64,000 nt of DNA from Rhodospirillum sp. (lineage in GTDB: Bacteria > Pseudomonadota > Alphaproteobacteria > Rhodospirillales > Rhodospirillaceae). Position 1 is the stretch's first letter; each line of letters begins with the position of its first letter. Both the position numbers and the translations under genes were made by a program. Below, piece after piece: positions 6,954 through 14,369 of this stretch. Where the stretch lies: assembly GCA_021741145.1 (NCBI GenBank), contig JAIOYK010000012.1:44185-108184 (forward strand), given 5' to 3'. A model generated the notes under the pieces. That model searched no databases, was not told where the DNA came from, and was given only the letters and a program-made list of their open reading frames with translations.

Positions 6954-8141
6954 TTACCCCCTCGCTCCCGAGGGTCCCCTCCACCAGCGCAACAGCACAA
7001 ATCCGATGGTGGCGGAGATCACCGACCCCCCAAGCACGCCAATCCTCACCCCAGCCTCGATGGCCGGCTCGGCGGGGAAGGCCAGGGTGCCGATGAACAG
7101 GCTCATGGTGAAGCCAATACCCGCCAGGAACGCCAATCCGACCACCTGCCCCCAGGAGGTTCCCTCCGGCAAACGGCAGAGGCCCGTCAGCACCGCGGCG
7201 CCGACCGACAGCAGGATCCCCACCGGCTTGCCAATCAACAGGCCGAACAGGATACCCATGGGAATGGGGCCGGTCACCGCGTCCGGCCCCAGGCCGGACA
7301 AAGGCACGCCCGCGTTGGCGAAGGCGAAGATCGGCAGAACGCCAAAGGCCACCCAGCCATGCAAGCCGTGCTCCATGTGCTCCAGGGGGCTGTGGCCCTG
7401 GGCGTCCTTGGCCATGGGGATGGCCATGGCGACGATGACTCCCGCCAGGGTGGCATGGACACCGGATTTGAGGACCGCGATCCAGAGGATCAGGCCGACG
7501 ATCACATAGGGCACCGTCGAGCGCACCCCCGTCCGATTGAGGGCGAAGAGCACGACGATGGCCACCGCGGCGATACCGAGCGCGGTCAGGCTCAAGCCGT
7601 CGGTGTAGAACAGGGCGATGATGACAATGGCGCCCAGGTCGTCGAAAATCGCCACCGCGGTCAGGAAGACCTTGAGCGCCAAGGGAATTCGAGAGCCCAG
7701 CAGGGCAAGCACACCCAGGGCGAAGGCGATATCCGTCGCCGCGGGGATGGCCCAGCCCCGGGCGGTCAAGGGGTCTCCTCCGGCGAAAGCCAGATAGACC
7801 AGGGCCGGGGCGATCATGCCACCCACCGCGGCGATGGCGGGCAGAAGAGCCTTGTCCCGGCTGGACAGTTCTCCGGCCAGAAACTCTCGCTTTACCTCCA
7901 GTCCGACCATAAAGAAAAAGATGGCCATCAAACCGTCGTTGATCCAAAGCAGGAGTGGCTTGGACAGGACCAGGGTTTCCCCGAAGCCAATGGTAAAGGG
8001 CGTCCAGAACACAAGGTCATAGGTCCCGACCAAGGGCGTATTGGCGACGATCAGGGCAAGGGCCGCCATGACCATCAGGACAAGCCCACCCGCCGCCTCC
8101 ATCTTCAAAAAGTCCTCGATGACCTTGCCGATCCGATCCAT
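6954..8141 (-). CDS. nhaA: Na+/H+ antiporter NhaA
   Basis: Inner-membrane antiporter exchanging internal Na+ for external protons. The 395-residue protein matches the family length. It contains GLEVKREFLAGELSS in the early loop, AIPAATDIAFALGVLALLG (with the transport Asp) and AIFDDLGAIVIIALFYTD, holding the Asp-Asp pair that binds sodium in the E. coli enzyme. About twelve hydrophobic segments are visible. A TTG at 8153 is in frame, but the ATG at 8141 has GGAAGTG just upstream and is preferred. It converges on tetR. Confidence 0.95.
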   Translation of the reverse strand: MDRIGKVIEDFLKMEAAGGLVLMVMAALALIVANTPLVGTYDLVFWTPFTIGFGETLVLSKPLLLWINDGLMAIFFFMVGLEVKREFLAGELSSRDKALLPAIAAVGGMIAPALVYLAFAGGDPLTARGWAIPAATDIAFALGVLALLGSRIPLALKVFLTAVAIFDDLGAIVIIALFYTDGLSLTALGIAAVAIVVLFALNRTGVRSTVPYVIVGLILWIAVLKSGVHATLAGVIVAMAIPMAKDAQGHSPLEHMEHGLHGWVAFGVLPIFAFANAGVPLSGLGPDAVTGPIPMGILFGLLIGKPVGILLSVGAAVLTGLCRLPEGTSWGQVVGLAFLAGIGFTMSLFIGTLAFPAEPAIEAGVRIGVLGGSVISATIGFVLLRWWRGPSGARG

Positions 8142-8419
8142 TGCCACTTCCAATCCATATGAAAAAGCCTATCCTTGCCTCCATATGGGACGAAATTCTT
8201 CCCATTCCAGAAGAATTCGAGAAAGTTCAACCATTTTTATCTGATCTTCTCCTCACGAAGTTGCCCATAAATAGTCAATTACGGTGTATAGATGAGAAAA
8301 AAGCGACTTATTCGCTTGAAATGGATCTACTATGACTAGAAATGAAGATCTCCAAAGGAGGTTTTGCTGATTTCACGGAAATTACTGAAATGAAGGCGCC
8401 ACAGTCCGAGACTTTTCAC
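8142..8419. other. 278 bp AT-rich stretch with no supported gene
   Basis: A 58-codon plus-strand frame from 8159 (MKKPILASIW...) is open but lacks a ribosome binding site and starts inside the nhaA leader. No motif or terminator stands out. Confidence 0.4.
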
Positions 8420-8676
8420 CTAAGAATCAGGGTGGGTCGTGGGTTTTGGGCATTTGTCGGACGGGAAGGCGACGATCATCCAGGTGCCTTCGCCAGGAAC
8501 ACTCTGGTTCCGCGCCACGAGTCCGTGCAGGGTGATGATGCGGTGTCGATTTCCACCTTTGGGACCCATGCCAAGGCGAGAAATTCCGGGTGATTATCCA
8601 CCACCCGGCTTTCCTGAATGAAGTTCTGGAACAGGAACTCGAAGTTATCGACCCGTGGGACCACTTCAGGCGTAAA
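8420..8676 (-). pseudogene. Frameshifted remnant of an unknown protein
   Basis: Two minus-strand frames appear to make one protein end. The first reads about TTFTPEVVPRVDNFEFLF then FIQESRVVDNHPEFLAL (to about 8570). The second, shifted by one base, reads GNRHRIITLHGLVARNQS then PGEGTWMIVAFPSDKC and ends at TAG 8420-8422. The two halves join at about 8575-8560, where neither frame alone continues sensibly. It lies directly downstream of the PNPOx-like gene. The family is not recognised, and a sequencing error is an alternative to true decay. Confidence 0.3.
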
Positions 8677-8699
8677 CGTTGTTCCCTATCTTTGAACGA

Positions 8700-9365
8700 C
8701 TACGACGGGAGCGCGAAGCGGTCGAGAAAGGTCGCGACGGAGGGGGGGAGATCCCTTTCCGCCACGGGATCCGGCCGCCCCGCGACCAAGGACATGGGAA
8801 TCACTCCAGACCATTGGGGTCCTCCTTCGTCCTCCTTGGCTTCGATCGGTGCCCCGCTCCGCGCTTTCAAGGACGCTTCCGACAGGGACAGGCGCAGGAC
8901 TCCCGTGGCGTTGATCTCCGCGTCCTTGGTGGGGCGGCATTCATCCCAGCGTCCCGGAACAACTTGGTCGGTGATGGCCGCCAGAGCCCTGGCCTTTTCC
9001 TCGAAATCGGTCACGGCCTCGGCTCCGCCGTGAATCATGACACTGGCGAAATTCAGGGAGTGGTGAAAGGCACTCTTGGCGACCACGACCCCGTCAACAC
9101 GGGTGACGGTCACGCATACCGGGATCGTCCGTGCCCGGGTGGCGACCATGATCCGCGAGGCCATGGCCCCATGCAGGTAGAGGACATCGCCGATCCGCCC
9201 ATAGCAGGTGGGAATACACAGGGGTCCCTCCGGCCCTTCGAAGGCGAAATGACAGAGGAATTGGCTGTCCAGGAAGGCCCGGATGGCGCCCAGGTCATGG
9301 TCTCCCCGCTCGGGGTGGCGCTTCAATGTGGTCCTGGCGCTGGCGGGAGGAACGGTGGTGGTCAT
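8700..9365 (-). CDS. Pyridoxamine 5'-phosphate oxidase-like flavin-binding protein
   Basis: The 221-residue protein has the split-barrel features of the PNPOx-related family: CHFAFEGPEGPLCIPTCYGRIGDVLYLHGAMASRIM, in which strands and the SR pair would contact FMN, then RVDGVVVAKSAFHHSLNFASVMIHG. Members of this subgroup are often uncharacterised flavin or haem proteins and need not oxidise pyridoxamine phosphate. It is divergent from a MocR/PdxR-type regulator, a pairing common for such proteins, so the regulator probably controls it. The ATG at 9365 is supported by an upstream GGAAAG/AGGA region. Confidence 0.85.
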   Translation of the reverse strand: MTTTVPPASARTTLKRHPERGDHDLGAIRAFLDSQFLCHFAFEGPEGPLCIPTCYGRIGDVLYLHGAMASRIMVATRARTIPVCVTVTRVDGVVVAKSAFHHSLNFASVMIHGGAEAVTDFEEKARALAAITDQVVPGRWDECRPTKDAEINATGVLRLSLSEASLKARSGAPIEAKEDEGGPQWSGVIPMSLVAGRPDPVAERDLPPSVATFLDRFALPS

Positions 9366-9467
9366 GGGATCCTGTCTTTCCTGATAGAGTCAAGGGGTGG
9401 GCCATCCTTACCGGGAAAAGTGGTCGCGAAAAGGTCCAGTTTTTGGCAAAGTCAGAAGTCCAATTGT

Positions 9468-9486
9468 CGGAACCTTTCGGAACCTT
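9468..9486 (+). promoter_or_regulatory. CGGAACCTT direct repeat before the MocR-type gene
   Basis: CGGAACCTT occurs at 9468-9476 and again at 9478-9486, immediately before the regulator start at 9491 and inside the divergent intergenic region. MocR proteins commonly bind direct repeats, so this is a candidate autoregulatory site. Confidence 0.35.
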
Positions 9487-9490
9487 ATCG

Positions 9491-11062
9491 ATGTCCCTTC
9501 CTCCCCTCCCCAAGGACCTGCCCCTGGCCCGATCCGTCGCGGACGGCTTGCGGGAGCGGATTTTGCGGGGTCTCCTGACACCGGGCACGCGGCTGCCCTC
9601 CTCCCGTCGCCTCGCCGGGGATCTTGGTCTGTCCCGGACCACGGCGTTAACCGCCTACGAAAGCCTGAAGGCGGAGGGATATGTGACCTCCCGAACCGGA
9701 TCGGGACATTTCGTGGCCGAGGACCTGCCCCATCTCCTGCCCCACCCCCTGCCCCTCCCCTCCGTTGTCACGCCGGAGACAGAGATTTCGTCCACGGGGA
9801 AGGATCCGCGCGGAGAAGCCAGCCTCCGCCTGTCCAACTGGGGAACGCGGGCGGTGGCCCATGCCGCCCTCCGGCTTCCGGCGGGCCAGGCGGGGCAACC
9901 CCGGGCCCGGTACGACTTCCTCTTCGGCCTGTCCCTGACGGACGCCTTTCCCCACGCTGCCTGGAAGCGGGCCATCAAGGCGGTTCTCGATGCCCGGTGG
10001 CGACGACCGGACCTGCTCCGCTACCAGCCGCCGGAAGGCGCTTCCACCCTCCGGACCGCAGTGGCCCAATGGTTGCGCGACCACCGGGGAATCACCCCAG
10101 AGGGGCGGGACGTTCTCATCACCAATGGGTCCCAGCAAGGGATTGAATTGGCCCTCCGGCTGCTGGTCAACCCGGGAGAGCGGGTCGCCGTGGAGGACCC
10201 GGGCTATGGTGGCTTCCGGGAGGTTCTGGGTGCCCTGGGGGCGGAGGCCGTTCCCCTGCCCGTCGACGATCAGGGTCCCCGGGTCGACCTGTTACCCGGC
10301 CTGGATCCTCCTATCCGTGGGGTCTGCGTGACCCCATCCCACCAGTTTCCAACGGGTGTCGTTCTCTCCCTGTCCCGTCGCATGGATCTGCTCCGCTGGG
10401 CAAGGGAGACCAACAGCTGGATCCTGGAAGACGATTATGACAGCGAATTCCGCTATGGAGATCGCCCCCTCCCCGCCCTCGCCGGGGCGGATTTGGAAGG
10501 CCGGGTCATCTACCTCGCAGGGTTTTCCAAGGCCCTGTTTCCTTCCCTGCGATTGGGCTTCGTCTCGGCGCCCCAGTCCCTTTTTCCGGCTTTCATCCGC
10601 GCCCGGGAAGTGGTGGACCGCCACGGACCGGGTTTGGAACAGGAAGCCCTCGCCCTTTGGATGTCCGATGGCACCTTCGGGCGCCACCTGCGCCGGGTGC
10701 GGACCCTTCAGGCGGCCCGGCGGGAAATCCTGGTGACGGCCCTCCGGGAGTCCTTCGGGAACCGGATCCGGATTACTGGAGCGGAAGCGGGCATCCACTT
10801 GGTCGCCTGGTTTCCGGAGCACGACCAGGCCTCCATGGCCCTCTGGTCGGAGCGGGCCAGGAGCAAGGATGTTCGGGCCCTGCCCCTCGGCCACCAGTTC
10901 GTGACGCCCGATCCCCCCGCGGGGTTCATCCTGGGCTATGCGGGCATCGAACGGGAAGATATCGCCGAAGGCATCCGCCAGCTTGCCTCCGTGGAGCCCC
11001 CTCCCCCTGTCAGGGAGCTGGCGGTATCAGGACGAGGGACAGGCTCCGCCGCTGGTCCGTGA
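9491..11062 (+). CDS. MocR/PdxR-type transcriptional regulator (GntR HTH + aminotransferase-like domain)
   Basis: The 523-residue protein has a GntR-type winged helix at ~10-75 (PGTRLPSSRRLAGDLGLSRTTALTAYESLKAEGYV) and a fold-type I aminotransferase domain from ~130. The PLP-lysine region reads YLAGFSKALFPSLRLGF, and ILEDDYDSEFRY carries the Asp that binds the pyridine nitrogen. MocR proteins sense PLP, with or without an amino acid ligand, rather than catalyse transamination. Upstream in-frame starts would fall inside the divergent gene; ATG 9491 matches family N-termini although its ribosome binding site is weak. The last 53 bases overlap, tail to tail, the end of the ArnT-like gene. Vitamin B6 or amino acid control of the divergent PNPOx-like gene is likely but unproven. 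Confidence 0.88.
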   Translation: MSLPPLPKDLPLARSVADGLRERILRGLLTPGTRLPSSRRLAGDLGLSRTTALTAYESLKAEGYVTSRTGSGHFVAEDLPHLLPHPLPLPSVVTPETEISSTGKDPRGEASLRLSNWGTRAVAHAALRLPAGQAGQPRARYDFLFGLSLTDAFPHAAWKRAIKAVLDARWRRPDLLRYQPPEGASTLRTAVAQWLRDHRGITPEGRDVLITNGSQQGIELALRLLVNPGERVAVEDPGYGGFREVLGALGAEAVPLPVDDQGPRVDLLPGLDPPIRGVCVTPSHQFPTGVVLSLSRRMDLLRWARETNSWILEDDYDSEFRYGDRPLPALAGADLEGRVIYLAGFSKALFPSLRLGFVSAPQSLFPAFIRAREVVDRHGPGLEQEALALWMSDGTFGRHLRRVRTLQAARREILVTALRESFGNRIRITGAEAGIHLVAWFPEHDQASMALWSERARSKDVRALPLGHQFVTPDPPAGFILGYAGIEREDIAEGIRQLASVEPPPPVRELAVSGRGTGSAAGP

Positions 11063-12605
11063 AGGGGCCTCGTACCGGGGCGACGACCTCCGGGACATCA
11101 TCGGGCCATGTCCGCCCTTGGCCCGTCACCCAAGCCTTGACCGCGTCCGTCGCCTGATCCGGTGCCCGTGGGTCGAGAACCACCGCCCAGGTCCCCGTCC
11201 CCGCCTCGCCCCCCGGCGCGGGGGGCAGGTCTGGCACCAGCAGGGTGCTTCCGGGGAAGTGGGACAGCAGGTTGGCGCCGCCATCCAGGTCATTGGCGAT
11301 CAGCGTCCCGCTCTCGAAACCGGCGCCCCTCAGGGCATTGGCCCAGGCGGTGACGGGCAAGTCGGTCAGACAGCGCCCGCAGGTCATGGGGCGGACCAGG
11401 GAGAGCGCCAGAATCAGCCCGATGCCCAAGACCAGGGCCACGCTCCCAAGGGCAAACCCAATCCGAGCCCGGGCCTTGTCGTCCGGCGCGGTCGCGGAGA
11501 CGCGCAGGCCCAACCACAGGGGCAGGGCCAGGGCCGCGGGCATCAGATAATGGTCGCGCAGCTCCGACCCGCCCAAAGCCAGGGTAATCAGGGTCGCCAG
11601 AGTCAGGGAAACAATCAGATAGACCAGAAGGAACCGGCGCCAAAAGCGCGTCGGGTCACTCCCCTCCTCCCGGAAAGGCCGGAGCACGAAAACCCGGGGC
11701 GCCGCGAGGGCAACGAGGACCAGGGGAGTGATCACACCGGCGAGGGGATCGGCCCAGGCGGTCCGCAGGATATCCCCCAGCCTATCGGTCCAGGGCAAGG
11801 ATCTGGCCTTCAGGATCTCGGACATCTGCCCGGCGATGCCCCCGGTTCCGCCGTGATCGGCCAACAGCATCCAAAGCCCATGGGGGAGAACGATCAGAAC
11901 CGCCAATCCCAGGGCCAGAAGGGTCCGCTTGTCCCAAAATCGTGTCCGGAGCACCGGATGGGCCAGCACCCCGGCGAGGAGCCCAAGGGCGAAGAGAGCG
12001 AAGCTGTATTTTGACAGTCCCCCCAACCCCAGGGCGAACCCAACCATCAGGTAGGCGCCCAATCCGACCCCGGGTTCCGTTCGGGCCAATCGGCTCAGGG
12101 ACCAAAGATTGAAGGCCACGACCGCCAGCAGCAACAGGGAATGGGTCAGGTTCAGGAAGATCTGCAGGCCAAGCAGAACGGTGGTCAGCGCCCCCAGGAC
12201 AGTGAGGATCGCCGCGAGCGGACGCTCCCCCGCCATGTCCCGGGCCGTCAGACCAAGAAACAGCATCAGACCCCCAATGGTCGCCACCCGCAGCAGTCCA
12301 AACAGGGCCGGAGAGGCGCCGAAGACGTCCATCAACGCCAGGGCGATCCAATTGTGCAGTGGTGGTTGCTGGACGTCATATCCCAAGGCCCACCCTTGAC
12401 CCCAATAGACCGATTCCAGTTCGTCGCGGGGAAGACCCGTGAAGACGAATCCATGAAGAGCGGCATGGGCGGCCAGCAGGGCCAGGACAGCCGTGACCAG
12501 AATCCTGGGATCATCAAGCACCGCTCCCCAAGGCCGGGCAAAGCGGTTCAGAACGGTGACGAAGCCTGCCACCTTCGGACCGGAAAGAACGGCGGGAGCT
12601 TTCAT
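11010..12605 (-). CDS. ArnT-like glycosyltransferase (GT-C, PMT/GT39 superfamily)
   Basis: Integral membrane enzyme of 531 residues with about eleven hydrophobic segments. The first periplasmic loop has the GT-C signature FTGLPRDELESVYWGQGW, with catalytic Asp-Glu, followed by GYDVQQPPLHNW. Such enzymes move a sugar from a polyprenyl-phosphate carrier onto lipid A or another envelope acceptor. The start codon overlaps the stop of the upstream LAB_N gene (ATGA), so the two are translated together. Pairing with LAB_N argues for a lipid A or related lipid substrate. Donor sugar unknown. Confidence 0.85.
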   Translation of the reverse strand: MKAPAVLSGPKVAGFVTVLNRFARPWGAVLDDPRILVTAVLALLAAHAALHGFVFTGLPRDELESVYWGQGWALGYDVQQPPLHNWIALALMDVFGASPALFGLLRVATIGGLMLFLGLTARDMAGERPLAAILTVLGALTTVLLGLQIFLNLTHSLLLLAVVAFNLWSLSRLARTEPGVGLGAYLMVGFALGLGGLSKYSFALFALGLLAGVLAHPVLRTRFWDKRTLLALGLAVLIVLPHGLWMLLADHGGTGGIAGQMSEILKARSLPWTDRLGDILRTAWADPLAGVITPLVLVALAAPRVFVLRPFREEGSDPTRFWRRFLLVYLIVSLTLATLITLALGGSELRDHYLMPAALALPLWLGLRVSATAPDDKARARIGFALGSVALVLGIGLILALSLVRPMTCGRCLTDLPVTAWANALRGAGFESGTLIANDLDGGANLLSHFPGSTLLVPDLPPAPGGEAGTGTWAVVLDPRAPDQATDAVKAWVTGQGRTWPDDVPEVVAPVRGPFTDQRRSLSLVLIPPAP

Positions 12606-12895
12606 TGGGCGGCGTTCTCCCGGCGGATCAGGATCAAATTGCGGACATAGATCGCCAATCCCAAACCCTGGCCAAAAATGAAAACAGGATCCTCCTGGTG
12701 AATGGCATAGGCCAACAGGGTGGCCCCACCCAGAATACTGAAATACCAAAAGGCCACGGGCATGACCGACTTGCGTGCCTTCTCCGAGGTTAGCCATTGG
12801 ATGATGAATCGCATGGAAAAGAAAAACTGCCCGAGGAATCCAATGGCCGTCCAGGCGCCCAGGGTGAAAGCGATCAGGCCAAGGTCGATAAGCAT
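12602..12895 (-). CDS. LAB_N (lipid-A-disaccharide synthase N-terminal-like) membrane protein
   Basis: This 97-residue protein has three hydrophobic segments and the LAB_N signatures AIGFLGQFFFSMRFIIQWL, then S.MPVAFWYFSILGG and a late GQGLGLAIYVRNL. The motif occurs alone as a small membrane protein next to lipid-modifying glycosyltransferases, as here with the ArnT-like gene (4-base overlap). The precise biochemical role is not established. A GTG at 12940 lies upstream, but a TATAGT -10-like box covers it, so the ATG at 12895 is preferred. Confidence 0.85.
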   Translation of the reverse strand: MLIDLGLIAFTLGAWTAIGFLGQFFFSMRFIIQWLTSEKARKSVMPVAFWYFSILGGATLLAYAIHQEDPVFIFGQGLGLAIYVRNLILIRRENAAQ

Positions 12896-12938
12896 CGGTG
12901 GGATGTCCGAATTGGAAGGGAGGGGATTGTCGGCGCGC

Positions 12939-12967
12939 ACTATACGCGGGGTCCCGCCCAGGTTCCA
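12939..12967 (-). promoter_or_regulatory. Possible promoter of the LAB_N/ArnT-like operon
   Basis: Minus-strand TATAGT (12939-12944) lies 17 bases after TGGAAC (12962-12967), a weak -35 match. The predicted transcript would start about 35 bases before the ATG at 12895. Confidence 0.3.
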
Positions 12968-13014
12968 CGCCTCTTCCCTCGGTCAGGCCCCCTCCCAGGC
13001 GGAAACATGACATG

Positions 13015-13089
13015 CCGCCGCCCACCAACATTGACCTTGACGAAGGGGAACGCTACATCCAGAAGGACGGCCCCACGGGAAAGGGATAA
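13015..13089 (+). CDS. Possible 24-codon small protein upstream of the DsbA-like gene
   Basis: ATG 13015 to TAA 13089 encodes a short acidic and hydrophilic peptide (MPPPTNIDLDEGERYIQKDG then PTGKG). A GGCGG precedes it and it ends 11 bases before the DsbA-like start. Nothing in the sequence proves expression. It could be a leader peptide or chance. Confidence 0.3.
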   Translation, partial: PPPTNIDLDEGERYIQKDGPTGKG

Positions 13090-13100
13090 GGACCCCGGAC

Positions 13101-13754
13101 ATGGACATGGATTTCATTTTCGACACCGCCTGCCCCTGGTGCTTCATCGGCAAGCGGCGTCTGGCCCAGGCCATTGTCGAGCGGCCCGCGATCCAGCCCC
13201 GGTTCCGCTGGCGTCCTTTCCTGCTCAATCCGGACATGCCCAAGGCCGGAATGGACCGACGCCAATATCTGGAACGAAAGTTCGGCGGTCCGCGCCGGGC
13301 CCAAAGAATGCTCGAGGCCGCGGAAAGCGCCGGGCGGTTGGTTGGGATCTCTTTCCACTTCAACCGTATTGAACGGACCCCGAATACCGTGGACTCCCAT
13401 CGGCTTGTGCGGCTGGGAACCACTCAACTCCAGCGGTCAGATATTCTGGACAGCTTGTTCGAGAGCTATTTCATTAACGGCGAGGACATCGGTAACCGGG
13501 ACGTGCTGGCCAGCATCGGGGCCCGCAACGGCCTGGATGCCGCCCGTGTGCGTGACTCCTTGGATGGAACCCGTGACTTGGCCGAGGTGTCCTCGGAAAA
13601 CAACCGGGCCCACGCCATCGGCATGAGTGGCGTTCCAGGGTTCATTTTCAATGGCCGGTTCGCCATCGCGGGCGCCCAGGAATCGGCGATCTTCCTGCGC
13701 ATGCTGGACCTCGCCCTTGAATCCCAGGTCCCCCAACCGGTCACGATTACCTAG
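13101..13754 (+). CDS. DsbA-family (FrnE-like) oxidoreductase
   Basis: Thioredoxin-fold protein of 217 residues with an early CPWC motif (Cys11, Cys14) and GVPGFIFNGRFAIAGAQ near the C-terminus, where the cis-Pro loop is found. Helical insertion and length fit the FrnE/2-hydroxychromene-2-carboxylate isomerase branch. There is no signal peptide, so it is cytoplasmic, unlike classical DsbA. AAGGA lies 7-8 bases before the ATG. FrnE members act on disulfides or in polyketide chemistry; the natural substrate is unknown here. The stop codon falls within a CCTAGGCCC/GGGCCTAGG hairpin (13750-13781). Confidence 0.88.
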   Translation: MDMDFIFDTACPWCFIGKRRLAQAIVERPAIQPRFRWRPFLLNPDMPKAGMDRRQYLERKFGGPRRAQRMLEAAESAGRLVGISFHFNRIERTPNTVDSHRLVRLGTTQLQRSDILDSLFESYFINGEDIGNRDVLASIGARNGLDAARVRDSLDGTRDLAEVSSENNRAHAIGMSGVPGFIFNGRFAIAGAQESAIFLRMLDLALESQVPQPVTIT

Positions 13755-13790
13755 GCCCGTTACGTCGGGAGAGGGCCTAGGGAGTCTGGC

Positions 13791-13826
13791 ATCTAGTAGA
13801 TTGAAAATCCGTTCCTTAGTAGATGA
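13791..13826. repeat. CTAGTAGA-pair element 1
   Basis: ATCTAGTAGATTGAAAATCC is followed by CTTAGTAGATGA, giving two TAGTAGAT copies about 23 bases apart. It stands just 3' of the first decayed copy of the phosphatase gene end. Confidence 0.65.
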
Positions 13827-14063
13827 CCGACGTTGTCCTTGCCGGACCGGTTCCCCCGGCCCGGGCAATGAAGAAGTCGGTCCTCCATTTCCTTTCTCTC
13901 GTGGCGCTCCCGAGGACCCCCGGTTCATGGTCGAGCCTTAATCCGCATTTGGACAGAGGATGGACAATCCCGCCAGCCGTTCTGTGTTGGCGAACCTCAC
14001 CCTTTCTTGGCTCCAAGGTCCCCCACCCGGTCGCCATGATCCGGGTTCGTGCCAAAACCTTCT
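13827..14063 (-). pseudogene. Decayed copy A of the 3' end of the inositol-monophosphatase-like gene
   Basis: Read on the minus strand this segment encodes AGGIVHPLS, then a GVLGSATRERKW block, then FFIARAGGTGPA. This aligns without gaps over 46 residues to the intact gene end (AGGIVRLLS, GVPVIAANEEEW, SFIARAGGVSPA at 14370-14510). At DNA level TTCCCCCGGC, GGTTCATGGTC and GGACAATCCCGCC are shared. There is no start or catalytic region, so it is a fragment. It has diverged strongly, so it is old or came from a related strain. Confidence 0.65.
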
Positions 14064-14100
14064 GAGATCTAGTAGATTGAGATCCAACCATCTAGTAGAT
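14064..14100. repeat. CTAGTAGA-pair element 2
   Basis: GATCTAGTAGATTGAGATCC is followed by CATCTAGTAGAT, two copies about 23 bases apart, then GGTTGAAAC. Same architecture as the other elements, again just 3' of a copy of the gene end. Confidence 0.7.
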
Positions 14101-14320
14101 GGTTGAAACACCTTATGCCGGGTCGATCCCCTCGGTCCAGCGATCACGGGGACCCCCATGGTTCCTGGTCAGGCTGTATCTATCCGCGTTGGATGGTTGG
14201 CGGCCGATCCCCTCAGCCTCCCTTTGGATGCGGATGCCCACGCATACAGGATTGCGCCCTTGGATCCCCGGGCCTTCCACTGGCAACTCTGCCCTCGCTC
14301 CGGACAAGGGCAGAGTTACC
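14101..14320 (-). pseudogene. Decayed copy B of the 3' end of the inositol-monophosphatase-like gene
   Basis: It shares GATCACGGGGACCCC (about 14143-14157) and GCCTCCCT-TGGATG-GGATGCCC (about 14217-14238) with the intact gene at 14437-14535, in the same order and orientation. The ends are more degraded than in copy A, and no continuous reading frame follows the protein. Confidence 0.55.
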
Positions 14321-14364
14321 CTCTACTAGTGGATTGAAAACACGACTACTAGTAGACGATCAAA
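14321..14364. repeat. CTAGTAGA-pair element 3
   Basis: CTCTACTAGTGGATTGAAAA and GACTACTAGTAGACGATC contain the perfect palindrome CTACTAGTAG. The element lies 6 bases beyond the stop codon of the intact phosphatase gene. Confidence 0.7.
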
Positions 14365-14369
14365 GCCCT

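Noticed and set aside
6834..8162. 442-codon plus-strand frame opposite nhaA
   Set aside because: It is antisense to a clear NhaA gene. The product is rich in His, Gln, Gly and Asp, typical of the reverse frame of a GC-rich membrane-protein gene.
8159..8335. 58-codon AT-rich frame after nhaA
   Set aside because: Starts inside the nhaA leader, has no ribosome binding site and no recognisable similarity.
13791..14364. CRISPR array
   Set aside because: The repeated words are short, the spacings are unequal (~265 bp periods) and the intervening DNA is gene-fragment sequence; no cas genes are near.
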